Shown here piece after piece: positions 24,030 to 31,478 of a stretch of 55,374 nucleotides of DNA. The DNA lies in IMG/VR virus record IMGVR_UViG_3300028800_000112, positions 1 to 55,374 of that record. One strand, given 5' to 3'. The position numbers were made by a program, and so were the translations under genes. Source of the DNA: a virus. The notes below the pieces were generated by a model. It ran no database searches. It saw only the letters and a list, made by a program, of their open reading frames with translations, and had not been told where the DNA came from. The stretch's first letter is position 1, and every line of letters starts with the position of its first letter.

Positions 24030-25049
24030 CTAGTTGGTACGGGCGATCACGACAGCCTGGTCGGTGATAAGACCAAGACCCCAGATCGAGTACCACGCAA
24101 GACCGTGCTCACGCCCGTAGTCGAGGATACCCGCGTCACGAAGCTCAACCGGGAGGCTGATAGCGTGACCGAAGGCGTTGTCCCCGATGAAGATCGCGTC
24201 ATAGTAGAGCGATGTCGGTGAACCGGTGACGCTCGGAAGGTTGTTCACGAGGTCGTTCCACACCTGAGTCGTCTCGATGAACACGATGTCGTTGATGCGC
24301 CCGATTTCTCCGAGCATGAAGTTGCCCGGTGCCGCGTACTTCGTGACCTCGGTCCAGCTCGGGTCGTCACGAAGCTGACGTGACTGGTGAGGGTGAACGA
24401 AACCGACGTAGGCGTCGCCTAGCCTCGGGACGTTCTTCGTCGCAAGGGTTTCAGCGACATCCTTGGTGACTGATTCAGTCATCGCGTAGTTACCAGCAGC
24501 TAGACTCTGTGAACTAGTACCGGGAACACCGTGGTCATACGGGCTCAGAGGAGTACGAACAGCGCTCGCGAGAGCAGGCTTGTTGTAACCGTAAAGGAGA
24601 GAAGTTGCCTGGCGCAGGGTGTCACGGGCTGAACCGTCAAGATACAGCGCCATGTTCCTTCCGAGAAGACGTGCCGCGCTCGCCATAACGTCATCAAAGG
24701 ATGCGTTGAGCAGAAGCTCGGTAACGGCTACGGCGAATCCCTGCTCAGCTACGGAGATGTCGAACTGAGAAGCGGTCAGTGCGACCGGCTCAAGACGGAC
24801 ACCTTCAACAAGCTGAGAAGCAGCCGGTAGGTTGTTGTAACGCATGAAGTGAATCGTGAGTCCTGGTTGTACACCAAGCTCCGTCTTCTTTACGGCGAAC
24901 TGCTCAAAACGCAGCACGGGCATCGCCATAAAGAGGATTTCCTTGCTCCATAGCTGCTGAATTGCAGGGCTGAGCTGGCTGTTCGCACCGGAATATCCGG
25001 TTGGGGCACTCGCCAGGAAGTTAGTACCCGTGATCGATGATCCTGCCAT
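24030..25049 (-). CDS. major capsid protein
   Basis: A 339-aa capsid protein of the N4-gp56/HK97-fold type. The opening SQLSPAIQQLWSKEILFMAMPVLRFEQF (residues ~24-51), FDISVAEQGFAVAVTELLLNASFDDVM and AARLLGRNMALYLDGSARDTL are typical of this family. It follows portal and scaffold in the usual order, with a terminator right after. High expression is expected. Confidence 0.92.
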   Translation of the reverse strand: MAGSSITGTNFLASAPTGYSGANSQLSPAIQQLWSKEILFMAMPVLRFEQFAVKKTELGVQPGLTIHFMRYNNLPAASQLVEGVRLEPVALTASQFDISVAEQGFAVAVTELLLNASFDDVMASAARLLGRNMALYLDGSARDTLRQATSLLYGYNKPALASAVRTPLSPYDHGVPGTSSQSLAAGNYAMTESVTKDVAETLATKNVPRLGDAYVGFVHPHQSRQLRDDPSWTEVTKYAAPGNFMLGEIGRINDIVFIETTQVWNDLVNNLPSVTGSPTSLYYDAIFIGDNAFGHAISLPVELRDAGILDYGREHGLAWYSIWGLGLITDQAVVIARTN

Positions 25050-25134
25050 TGATTATCCTTTGCAATCTGATCCGGCAGGCAGTCGCCCTGCCAACATTTA
25101 TGAGTATAGAGCAGAAAGTAGTTACTGTGTGATT

Positions 25135-25878
25135 TTAGTCAAACAGTCCTTTGCCCGATCCGTTTGGCATGTTGATCCTCTGCCTGAGAGCAGCGAACTC
25201 GCTCATTGACATGCCCTGGATTTGCTCTGCGGTCAACTGCCGGTCACCCGGAGTATCTAGCGGACCCTGAGCGTTGACACCAGCGGCAGGGGCTACACCC
25301 GGCATCTGGCTGCGCTGGCGGACACCCGCGTTGCGCACGCCGTCAGCGATCTGCTGGGTCTTAACCTTGACTCGCTCGATCGAAACCTCGACCGCCTCTT
25401 GAGTGTCACCGTCGATAAAGTCGATAAGCTCGGGAGCGATGTTGTCCTGCTCTTCATTGATCCTGCGCTGGACGTAAGCCTGAAGGGCGATCATCTCATT
25501 CTGCTTCTGAAGAAGAGCGACCTTGACTTCCTGGTCCTGCTGAAACTGCTGGAACCGGGCATTCATCTCTTGCTCGCGCTTGGCGATAAGCTGCTCAGCC
25601 GATAGCTTTGCCTCTTCCGCCTTCTTGCGCTCTGCTTCGATAGCTGCCTGACGGTCAGCCTCAAGCTTCTCAAGCTTCTTCTGAGACGCCCGCAACTCCT
25701 TCAGTTCATCAGCCATCGCGTCTGTCTGCTGAAGCTTCGGGTAGAGCTTGTCCCGTTCCTGTGTCCTTGCCTTGTTGAGCATTTCATCTACCTGCTCCTG
25801 GCTGTAAAACCTTGTGTCAGCGGCGGGTGCAGGTGAAGCCGGTGGAGTTGCCGTGTCATCAACTAGCGGTGTCGTCAT
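25135..25878 (-). CDS. capsid scaffolding protein
   Basis: A 247-aa protein dominated by a long charged helix: residues ~25-170 are Glu/Lys/Gln-rich (QEQVDEMLNKARTQERDK, KKLEKLEADRQAAIEAERKK). It has a Pro/Ala-rich start and a short C-terminal tail (MSMSEFAALRQRINMPNGSG) of the type that docks to the shell. Placed exactly between portal and capsid, it fits a scaffold. Confidence 0.87.
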   Translation of the reverse strand: MTTPLVDDTATPPASPAPAADTRFYSQEQVDEMLNKARTQERDKLYPKLQQTDAMADELKELRASQKKLEKLEADRQAAIEAERKKAEEAKLSAEQLIAKREQEMNARFQQFQQDQEVKVALLQKQNEMIALQAYVQRRINEEQDNIAPELIDFIDGDTQEAVEVSIERVKVKTQQIADGVRNAGVRQRSQMPGVAPAAGVNAQGPLDTPGDRQLTAEQIQGMSMSEFAALRQRINMPNGSGKGLFD

Positions 25879-25924
25879 TTCATTTCCTTTTGTCCGAGTA
25901 AGCCACTTGTCGTAAGTCTACCTT

Positions 25925-27715
25925 CTATTTGTCGTAACCTGGGTTGTCCTGGTCGGCGGAAGGGATTCGCCTCTGGGCGAGCTTTGTACCGAATGCCTGG
26001 GTAACCAGGTCACGAAGAATCATATCGGATGATCCGGCGATGGCGCTCGTGATGTCACCAACGCCTGGTAGCTGAGGAAGGACGCCCGTAGCCTGGCTGC
26101 CTACTGTCGGCTGCTTGTCAGTAGTCTTAGTCGTCTTCGTCCCGTCGGGCTTCTTGGTTGTCGTCTCCGAAGTCTCGCCGCCATCGACAGGCGTTCCTGC
26201 TCCCTCTGGAATTATTCCGGTGAGAGCGATGATCATGCTGTCGATCTGGGTCATCAAGATCCGCTTCGCAGCGTCCATCTTAGTATCGTTCAACTGCTCG
26301 CGGAATAGCTCCTGTAGCTTCTCGTCAGGGAACTGCTCACCGAGCTTCCTCAGTGCGCCTTCCTTGCTCTCGATGCCGAGCATCAATTCTGCCTGGATCT
26401 CGTTCAGAACGACAAGCTGGTCCTGTGGCAGAGGCGGCGGGAAGATGCATTCGATGTTGTACACCTGAGGATCGAACGGGTCAAGCCCCGGCTGCTGGTC
26501 ATCGGTCATGATGCCCTGAGTCATCTCGTTATACATCGCCTCGTCGGGCTCGAAGAAGAGCAGTGTCTTCAGTGCCATCTGGCTGATCTTACGGATGCCG
26601 TTTCCATACTGGGTCGTCTTCAGATTGTACTTCTGCATCGTCGGCATGTACTGGATAGCCAGGGCTACTCCCGATGTATTGCTGATCTGCTGCTCTTGCC
26701 CTAGTGCAGTCTGAGGTACGCCCGTTATTTCATGCATCCACAGCTTGATCATCGACATGAACTCGATCGCGGGAGCGAGACCTTCGACGCCACCCGTAAG
26801 GTTCTCTACGCGGGCATCCTTCTGCGGGATAGCCCACACCTTGCTGGCACCCATCTCAAGGCTCGAAGCTTTCGCGCCTGTAATGATCGTGACAGGAGCG
26901 GTGTGGTAGTTGATGATGTCAAGGATGTCCGTGGCAAGTTCGTTGAACGTCCGGTTCAACGGGATGATGTCGATGACGTCGGACAAACCCCAAGGGCTCG
27001 CCGCTACCGGCTTGTTAGCGATGTGGACAATCGGTATAAATCCTAGTGGGTTAGGTCGCCTGTCGATCAACTCATCATTGATGTATTCTTCGATGTACTG
27101 GTTGGTGATGATCTCGACATAAGTGTTGACCATCCTCGTTCCCTCTGGAGAAGTAGCCCAGAAACGGTACTTCAATTTGAACCGGAGCAGGCGGTCCTTG
27201 TCATGAGGGTGCCACTCGGGGAAACAGAAGCTAGGGTTGAGAGGCAGGATGCGGACACGCCCGTTGACCGGCTCTCCCGTAGCTTCATTGACATAAGCTG
27301 GCTCATAAGCTACCTTGACAAAGCAGTCACCGTAGACACTGCCGAGGTTGCCCATCCCCCACAAGAGTTCATTCTTGCGGTTATCCTGGTTCCAGATCCT
27401 GTCAAGTAGCGCGGGCGTGATATGCGTGAACATCGGGTCAACCTTGAACATCACCGACTTGCTGAACGTGAAGTTCGTCAGGTAGTCGCTGAAGGTTGAC
27501 ACGTAGTTTGCGGTAAGCTGAGGCTCGCCCGGAGGGCGACGATATGCCCAGTGGTGACCCAGGTAGAACGCCGCAGCATTGGCGTAACGGGTGAGGCGGG
27601 GACCGTGTATTTCGAATTCCTCGTCACTAAGCTCGATCAGACCCAAGGGAGACACTGAAATAGCAAGGTCTGATCCCGCTGCCCTCATGCTCGGGCTAAT
27701 AAAATCCAGCGCCAT
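25925..27715 (-). CDS. portal protein
   Basis: A 596-aa portal: ELLWGMGNLGSVYGDCFVKV, then RFWATSPEGTRMVNTYVEIITNQYIEEYINDELID, PNPLGFIPIVHIANKP, and DVIDIIPLNRTFNELATDILDIINYHTAPV, all typical portal clip/stem text. I choose ATG 27715 (MALDFISPSMR) rather than an in-frame TTG at 27727. The C-terminal ~70 residues are a Thr/Lys/Pro-rich tail. It forms the dodecameric DNA gate and anchors the terminase. Confidence 0.92.
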   Translation of the reverse strand: MALDFISPSMRAAGSDLAISVSPLGLIELSDEEFEIHGPRLTRYANAAAFYLGHHWAYRRPPGEPQLTANYVSTFSDYLTNFTFSKSVMFKVDPMFTHITPALLDRIWNQDNRKNELLWGMGNLGSVYGDCFVKVAYEPAYVNEATGEPVNGRVRILPLNPSFCFPEWHPHDKDRLLRFKLKYRFWATSPEGTRMVNTYVEIITNQYIEEYINDELIDRRPNPLGFIPIVHIANKPVAASPWGLSDVIDIIPLNRTFNELATDILDIINYHTAPVTIITGAKASSLEMGASKVWAIPQKDARVENLTGGVEGLAPAIEFMSMIKLWMHEITGVPQTALGQEQQISNTSGVALAIQYMPTMQKYNLKTTQYGNGIRKISQMALKTLLFFEPDEAMYNEMTQGIMTDDQQPGLDPFDPQVYNIECIFPPPLPQDQLVVLNEIQAELMLGIESKEGALRKLGEQFPDEKLQELFREQLNDTKMDAAKRILMTQIDSMIIALTGIIPEGAGTPVDGGETSETTTKKPDGTKTTKTTDKQPTVGSQATGVLPQLPGVGDITSAIAGSSDMILRDLVTQAFGTKLAQRRIPSADQDNPGYDK

Positions 27716-27758
27716 GTGTGTCCCCAAGATCGATTGGTCTGTAGCTAGTCTACAGGAC

Positions 27759-27792
27759 TTGACAACTAACCAGGAGTTGATAGACTGTGCAT
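27759..27792 (+). promoter_or_regulatory. leaderless-type promoter
   Basis: TTGACA 27759-27764, 16-bp spacer, TAGACT 27781-27786, six bases, ATG 27793. It lies in the divergent gap between portal and the membrane-protein gene. Confidence 0.82.
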
Positions 27793-28560
27793 ATGAAACT
27801 ACCAGACTTCATCAAGAGATTTGGCTCGGTTGAGCCCGACATGACAGTCACGGAGGAATCCTTCCTGCGTCGCTGGCGTGAATGGGCTTTCCGTGCCCTC
27901 GCTCTCCTGATCGTCATGATGACGGTCGTCAGCCTGTCCGAGTCGTTCCACGGACTGTACGAGTGGTTCGTCCTTCACGGCGTCGGAGGTAACTGGGGTT
28001 ACATCGCCCCGATCGCCATCGACTTCGCGATGATTATCGGTGAACTGGCTATCTTCACCGCATTGACAGGAAAGTGGCACTGGAAGAAGAGGCTCGTTCC
28101 TTGGAGTGCGGTCTTCCTTGGGTTCAGCGCTAGCGTCGCCGGTAACATCGGTCATGTTTACGCTCATCACCCGTTGCCATGGGATCTGACGGCACTTGTC
28201 TTTCCCGTCGCCGCTGCATTCGGAATCCTCATAGGGTTCTCAGTTCTGAAGAGCCTCGCCCGCGAGCGTTCGGATAAGGCACGCCAGGTAAGGTATGACA
28301 TGACTGCGGAAGTCATTCCGAATAAGCCTGACAAGGCGGCGCTCCACCCGGACCAGGTGAACAAGGGGATTGATGCCCTGATCCCTCCCGTGCCTGCGAT
28401 CGAGCGTCCAGCGGAGCAGGTTGCCTATGCTGCCGCGCCCGTTCCAGGGTCAACGCAAACTACGTGGACAGAGATAGACCCGAGGGACGCCCGTCTAAGA
28501 GGGGCAGACCTAAACGTAAAGCTCCGAAACACAGGTCAGCAGCCAGTGCTCGTTGACTAG
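27793..28560 (+). CDS. DUF2637/Spd-like membrane protein
   Basis: A 255-aa protein with about four membrane helices (residues ~35-165: WAFRALALLIVMMTVVSL, WGYIAPIAIDFAMIIGELAIF, VPWSAVFLGFSASVAGNIGHVYA, LTALVFPVAAAFGILIGFSVL) and a soluble C-terminal tail. The WGY-x-x-PIAID-x-x-M and SAxxAGNxxH patterns are those of DUF2637 proteins, known from actinobacterial plasmid spread/transfer regions and phages. Its function in a phage is unknown. It is a leaderless plus-strand gene within the minus-strand head module. Confidence 0.8.
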   Translation: MKLPDFIKRFGSVEPDMTVTEESFLRRWREWAFRALALLIVMMTVVSLSESFHGLYEWFVLHGVGGNWGYIAPIAIDFAMIIGELAIFTALTGKWHWKKRLVPWSAVFLGFSASVAGNIGHVYAHHPLPWDLTALVFPVAAAFGILIGFSVLKSLARERSDKARQVRYDMTAEVIPNKPDKAALHPDQVNKGIDALIPPVPAIERPAEQVAYAAAPVPGSTQTTWTEIDPRDARLRGADLNVKLRNTGQQPVLVD

Positions 28561-28934
28561 AAGTCGTCAGCGACATTCCCCGCTCGTGTCTTACGGCGGG
28601 GAATGTTCTGGTTTGGCGGGGCATAAGTAAAGTCACGTGTTGACTGAGCGAAACGCTCACCATCGGGTGTCCTGTTGGTCGAGTGGTTCAGTGTCGCCCT
28701 CTTGCCGTTCGGGTATACCGGCATGTGCTGTTCAGCTACCGTGCGAGCCATATGGGTAGCGATGCCGTTCCCCTGGAAGTCAGGATCTACGTAGACACTG
28801 TGGATAGTGTTGTTGCCCGGATGCCAGTCAAGGTGCCCGACCGACCTTCCCCCGTGTTCCGCTAGCATGCGGTTATACTTCGTGCCGTTATCCCCCGCTG
28901 GCAAGACACTGAACTGGAGTCCTTGCAGTTCCAT
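28557..28934 (-). CDS. GNAT-family N-acetyltransferase
   Basis: A 125-aa protein with the acetyl-CoA motif A: GRSVGHLDWHPGNNTIHSVYVDPDFQGNGIATHMARTVAEQ (residues ~30-70 in pieces), where QGNGIAT is the R/Q-x-x-G-x-G/A loop. It is short for GNATs and the C-terminus looks disordered. Substrate unknown; phage versions may modify host proteins or small molecules. It overlaps the stop of the plus-strand DUF2637 gene by four bases. Confidence 0.82.
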   Translation of the reverse strand: MELQGLQFSVLPAGDNGTKYNRMLAEHGGRSVGHLDWHPGNNTIHSVYVDPDFQGNGIATHMARTVAEQHMPVYPNGKRATLNHSTNRTPDGERFAQSTRDFTYAPPNQNIPRRKTRAGNVADDF

Positions 28935-29191
28935 TACTCTTCCGTTCCCCAGATGAACTGCTTGTACTCACTGATGTCGTCAAAGTCGGATTGCCCGCGA
29001 TTGCGCCATCGGTGCCTCTGCACGGCAGCCGTGTGGATTTTCGTGTCCATCTCGTCACGTCGGTGCAACGGGGTGGCTTCGAGAATCTCCTTATTGGCTG
29101 CCCGGAGGTTCATCCGGTCAAGGGGTCGGCTGTTGTCACCGTCAAGGTGTGGCGACGGTCGTCGCTCATTGTAAAAATTCGTATTATTCAT
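28934..29191 (-). CDS. hypothetical polar protein (85 aa)
   Basis: Highly polar, Asn/Arg/Asp-rich (MNNTNFYNERRPSPHLDGDN), likely helical in the middle. Its TAA overlaps the ATG of the GNAT gene. No family recognised. Confidence 0.7.
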   Translation of the reverse strand: MNNTNFYNERRPSPHLDGDNSRPLDRMNLRAANKEILEATPLHRRDEMDTKIHTAAVQRHRWRNRGQSDFDDISEYKQFIWGTEE

Positions 29192-29200
29192 GCAATAAGT

Positions 29201-29449
29201 TTAGCCCTGATTAATGGCGTATGACGTATCCGAATGCCATTCCTCACGACGGGCAATGCTCGCGTTTGCCCACATGATCGCCTCTTCGAGAGCCGTGATG
29301 GCAAGGCTCTTCTCCCGGCTTTCCGGGCAAAGGGTATTGATGTGAATCGCTAGCTCACGACCATAAGAACGAAGGTTCTCGTACCGGGCTGCCTGGTCTC
29401 CCTTCGGCGGGTGATACGAGAACCTTCGGTCTAGTTCTTGAGTGTTCAT
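29201..29449 (-). CDS. acb2: Acb2-like cyclic-nucleotide sponge (candidate anti-CBASS protein)
   Basis: An 82-aa all-helical protein. It begins with RRFSYHPPKGDQAARYENLR and ends with CPESREKSLAITALEEAIMWANASIAR, the signature of the Acb2/Tad1-hairpin family (F-x-Y-H-x-P, then CP-x-SREKSLA-x-T-x-LEEA-x-MWANA-x-IAR). Known members form hexamers that bind cyclic di- and trinucleotides and so block CBASS defence. Length and the full signature match. It is encoded between an HNH gene and small head-region genes; activity here is inferred from family. Confidence 0.85.
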   Translation of the reverse strand: MNTQELDRRFSYHPPKGDQAARYENLRSYGRELAIHINTLCPESREKSLAITALEEAIMWANASIARREEWHSDTSYAINQG

Positions 29450-29958
29450 TAGTCGAGAACCTGAGCTTCCAAGTAAATAATTGCGTTCTTCATGGTTGTA
29501 ATACTATCACCGAAGAATCCTAGTGCCTGATTACATGTCTGGCATAGAAGACCACGGATACACTCACCACAAGTTGTTCTTCCTGAACAACAAGAATGAT
29601 CATGGTCAACGTGAAGCGAAACTTCAGTCTTGCAAATACCACATACACCATTTTGTCTTGTCAAAAGTGTATTCCAGCGTTCTTCATCGATACCATATTG
29701 TCTTTTCAACCAATTAAACTTTTTGTAATCAGTTGTTTTAGAACGACCGTGTGTAGTCATCAAGGCGCTTGCTACTTCACGTTGGATACAACCGCAAGAA
29801 TCACTGTGAAATTTACCTTTAAACCTTAGGCGTTTTTCAGTGCCGCAAGCGCAACGGACGCTAAAGACTGCTGCCCCCGAAGGAAGTCTTTCAAATTCTG
29901 AAGACAGAACAGTCCAGCGTCCGTGCGTAAAACCAGCCTTGACATCTACAGCTCTCAT
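29449..29958 (-). CDS. HNH homing endonuclease (endonuclease VII type)
   Basis: A 169-aa protein with an N-terminal DNA-binding-like part (HGRWTVLSS, CACGTEKRLRFKG, SDSCGCIQRE, AP2/NUMOD-like zinc residues) and the nuclease core VCGICKTEVSLHVDHDHSCC then GLLCQTCNQALGFFGD. It is visibly richer in A/T than its neighbours, a sign of separate origin. Its last five residues (AQVLD) repeat the last five of the gene before it, as if it inserted at that gene's 3' end. Its TAA overlaps the ATG of the Acb2-like gene. Confidence 0.9.
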   Translation of the reverse strand: MRAVDVKAGFTHGRWTVLSSEFERLPSGAAVFSVRCACGTEKRLRFKGKFHSDSCGCIQREVASALMTTHGRSKTTDYKKFNWLKRQYGIDEERWNTLLTRQNGVCGICKTEVSLHVDHDHSCCSGRTTCGECIRGLLCQTCNQALGFFGDSITTMKNAIIYLEAQVLD

Positions 29959-29991
29959 GCAGTATAGTCTAACACATGAGATAGTCCAGGA

Positions 29992-30381
29992 CTAATCAAG
30001 TACCTGAGCCGCATTCCTGCGAGCATAATGACCACCGTCACGGCTGACCTGGATGTACGTCTTCTCGGCTTCGTCACTCTGACCGCCCATGAATCCCTGG
30101 AGGTAAGTCGGAGCTTCGACCCAGGATGCTGACCCGACGTGGACGCGCTCGCGCATCGTCAATTCGGCTTCCTTCTCATATACGTTCGCATTGTGCCCGC
30201 GACCGTCATCGATATAACCCTGGCGCATGCCAGTAACGAACTCGTTGGGAAGGTCGGTATCTGTAGCAAGACCTTCCTCGAAGCGCAGAGGACCACGCCC
30301 GCCCGGTGCATCCGGGGCAACCTTGACCTCATACACTGTTGACTGCTGCTGAGGCACACGGGGTGCTGGTGCTAGAGTCAT
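29992..30381 (-). CDS. hypothetical head-region protein (129 aa)
   Basis: Soluble protein beginning MTLAPAPRVPQQQSTVYEVKVAPDAPGG; contains GGRGPLRFEEGLATDTDLPNEF and ends RRNAAQVLD. Similar small proteins occur in the head region of large actinophages; role unknown, perhaps a head accessory protein. Upstream of the HNH gene. Confidence 0.72.
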   Translation of the reverse strand: MTLAPAPRVPQQQSTVYEVKVAPDAPGGRGPLRFEEGLATDTDLPNEFVTGMRQGYIDDGRGHNANVYEKEAELTMRERVHVGSASWVEAPTYLQGFMGGQSDEAEKTYIQVSRDGGHYARRNAAQVLD

Positions 30382-30413
30382 CTGTTCTCCTAAAAGATGG
30401 TGTTGCTATTAGT

Positions 30414-30881
30414 CTATCCTGCGGCTTGGATAAGGTATGTCGGCGTGCCCGTGCTGATCAGCCCGACTACGAAGCCGGTATTGGCGTAGTTCGCACTTCC
30501 CTTGCCCGCCAGGGATGACCCGTAAGGAGCAATCTGCCCCGGCTGGGTCGGAGTACTCGGGTTGGTACTCGCATTGTAGGCGGCACCGTTGCCGACGACG
30601 ACAGTACCGGCGACAAGGACGTTCTGCGCTTGTGACCACAAGCCCGCTCCGTTAGCCAGCATCACTGTCTGACCGGGCGGGATCTCGACTGATCCGGTTT
30701 CGGCTGACGTGGTGTCAGTCGGGACAGTACCGTTGCTGGTCGCATAGATATTGCCCGCCGCTCCCGTATTGGTCACGGTGACATAGCCGAGCCTGTCAGC
30801 GAATGACACGGTGTCAGCCTGGGCTGCGATCAGGGTACCGGCGTAAGCCATTACCCCCGACGCAATCGGGATGTTTGCCAC
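30414..30881 (-). CDS. hypothetical virion (decoration-like) protein (155 aa)
   Basis: A Gly/Ala/Thr-rich, beta-rich soluble protein (SFADRLGYVTVTNTGAAGNIYATSNG, EIPPGQTVMLANGAGLWSQAQ). This is the composition of capsid decoration proteins, which is inference. It follows another protein of the same style. Confidence 0.7.
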   Translation of the reverse strand: MANIPIASGVMAYAGTLIAAQADTVSFADRLGYVTVTNTGAAGNIYATSNGTVPTDTTSAETGSVEIPPGQTVMLANGAGLWSQAQNVLVAGTVVVGNGAAYNASTNPSTPTQPGQIAPYGSSLAGKGSANYANTGFVVGLISTGTPTYLIQAAG

Positions 30882-30890
30882 GAGTGGTCC

Positions 30891-31439
30891 TTAGTTAACC
30901 GGGGTCCAGACAACGCTGGTCAGGTTGGCGATGGAAGCAAGCTTGACCCAGCCCGCAGGCGGAACTGCGATCACAGTGTTAGCAGACGCAGCCACGGGCT
31001 GTGTGGCACCGAAGGTAGCTGCTGCTGCCGACGCCGCATACGGGGCAACCTGAGCGGTAGTTCCGGTAGCACCGTAGACTATTGTCAGTGTCGCGTTCAT
31101 GCCGTAAGGGTTCTGAACGCCCGTTGTCGTCGGAGAAGGCGCAGCAAGAGTACCCGTCATGATCGTGTTGCCGTCTGCATATCCAGGGTTCGTCAGGATC
31201 GACACGTTGTAAGCACCGTCGTTCTCTGATCCGATGTCCTCAGCCTTAGGAGGGTTCGGGAATCCCGCGCCGCCCTGAAGTGCCGACGTGTACGTGCCTG
31301 AGATCGGGGCAACAGCAGGCTGTGCAAAGCCCGGACCTGGCGTGCCGAAACCAGTAGCACCGTTGCCGGTGAAGTTTCCCTGTACGTTCCAGCCCGTAAC
31401 CAGGTTGTCGTCCTGAGGCTGCTGTGCGAATGTTGCCAT
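30891..31439 (-). CDS. hypothetical virion protein (182 aa)
   Basis: Gly/Ala/Pro-rich protein without charged helices (WNVQGNFTGNGATGFGTPGPGFAQP; later VIAVPPAGWVKLASIANLTSVVWTPVN). The C-terminal strand resembles that of the 155-aa neighbour and of the 137-aa protein at 40563. Probably structural. Confidence 0.7.
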   Translation of the reverse strand: MATFAQQPQDDNLVTGWNVQGNFTGNGATGFGTPGPGFAQPAVAPISGTYTSALQGGAGFPNPPKAEDIGSENDGAYNVSILTNPGYADGNTIMTGTLAAPSPTTTGVQNPYGMNATLTIVYGATGTTAQVAPYAASAAAATFGATQPVAASANTVIAVPPAGWVKLASIANLTSVVWTPVN

Positions 31440-31478
31440 GTTTAATCCTTACGTGAGGTTCATTAATATGGTAGCGCC

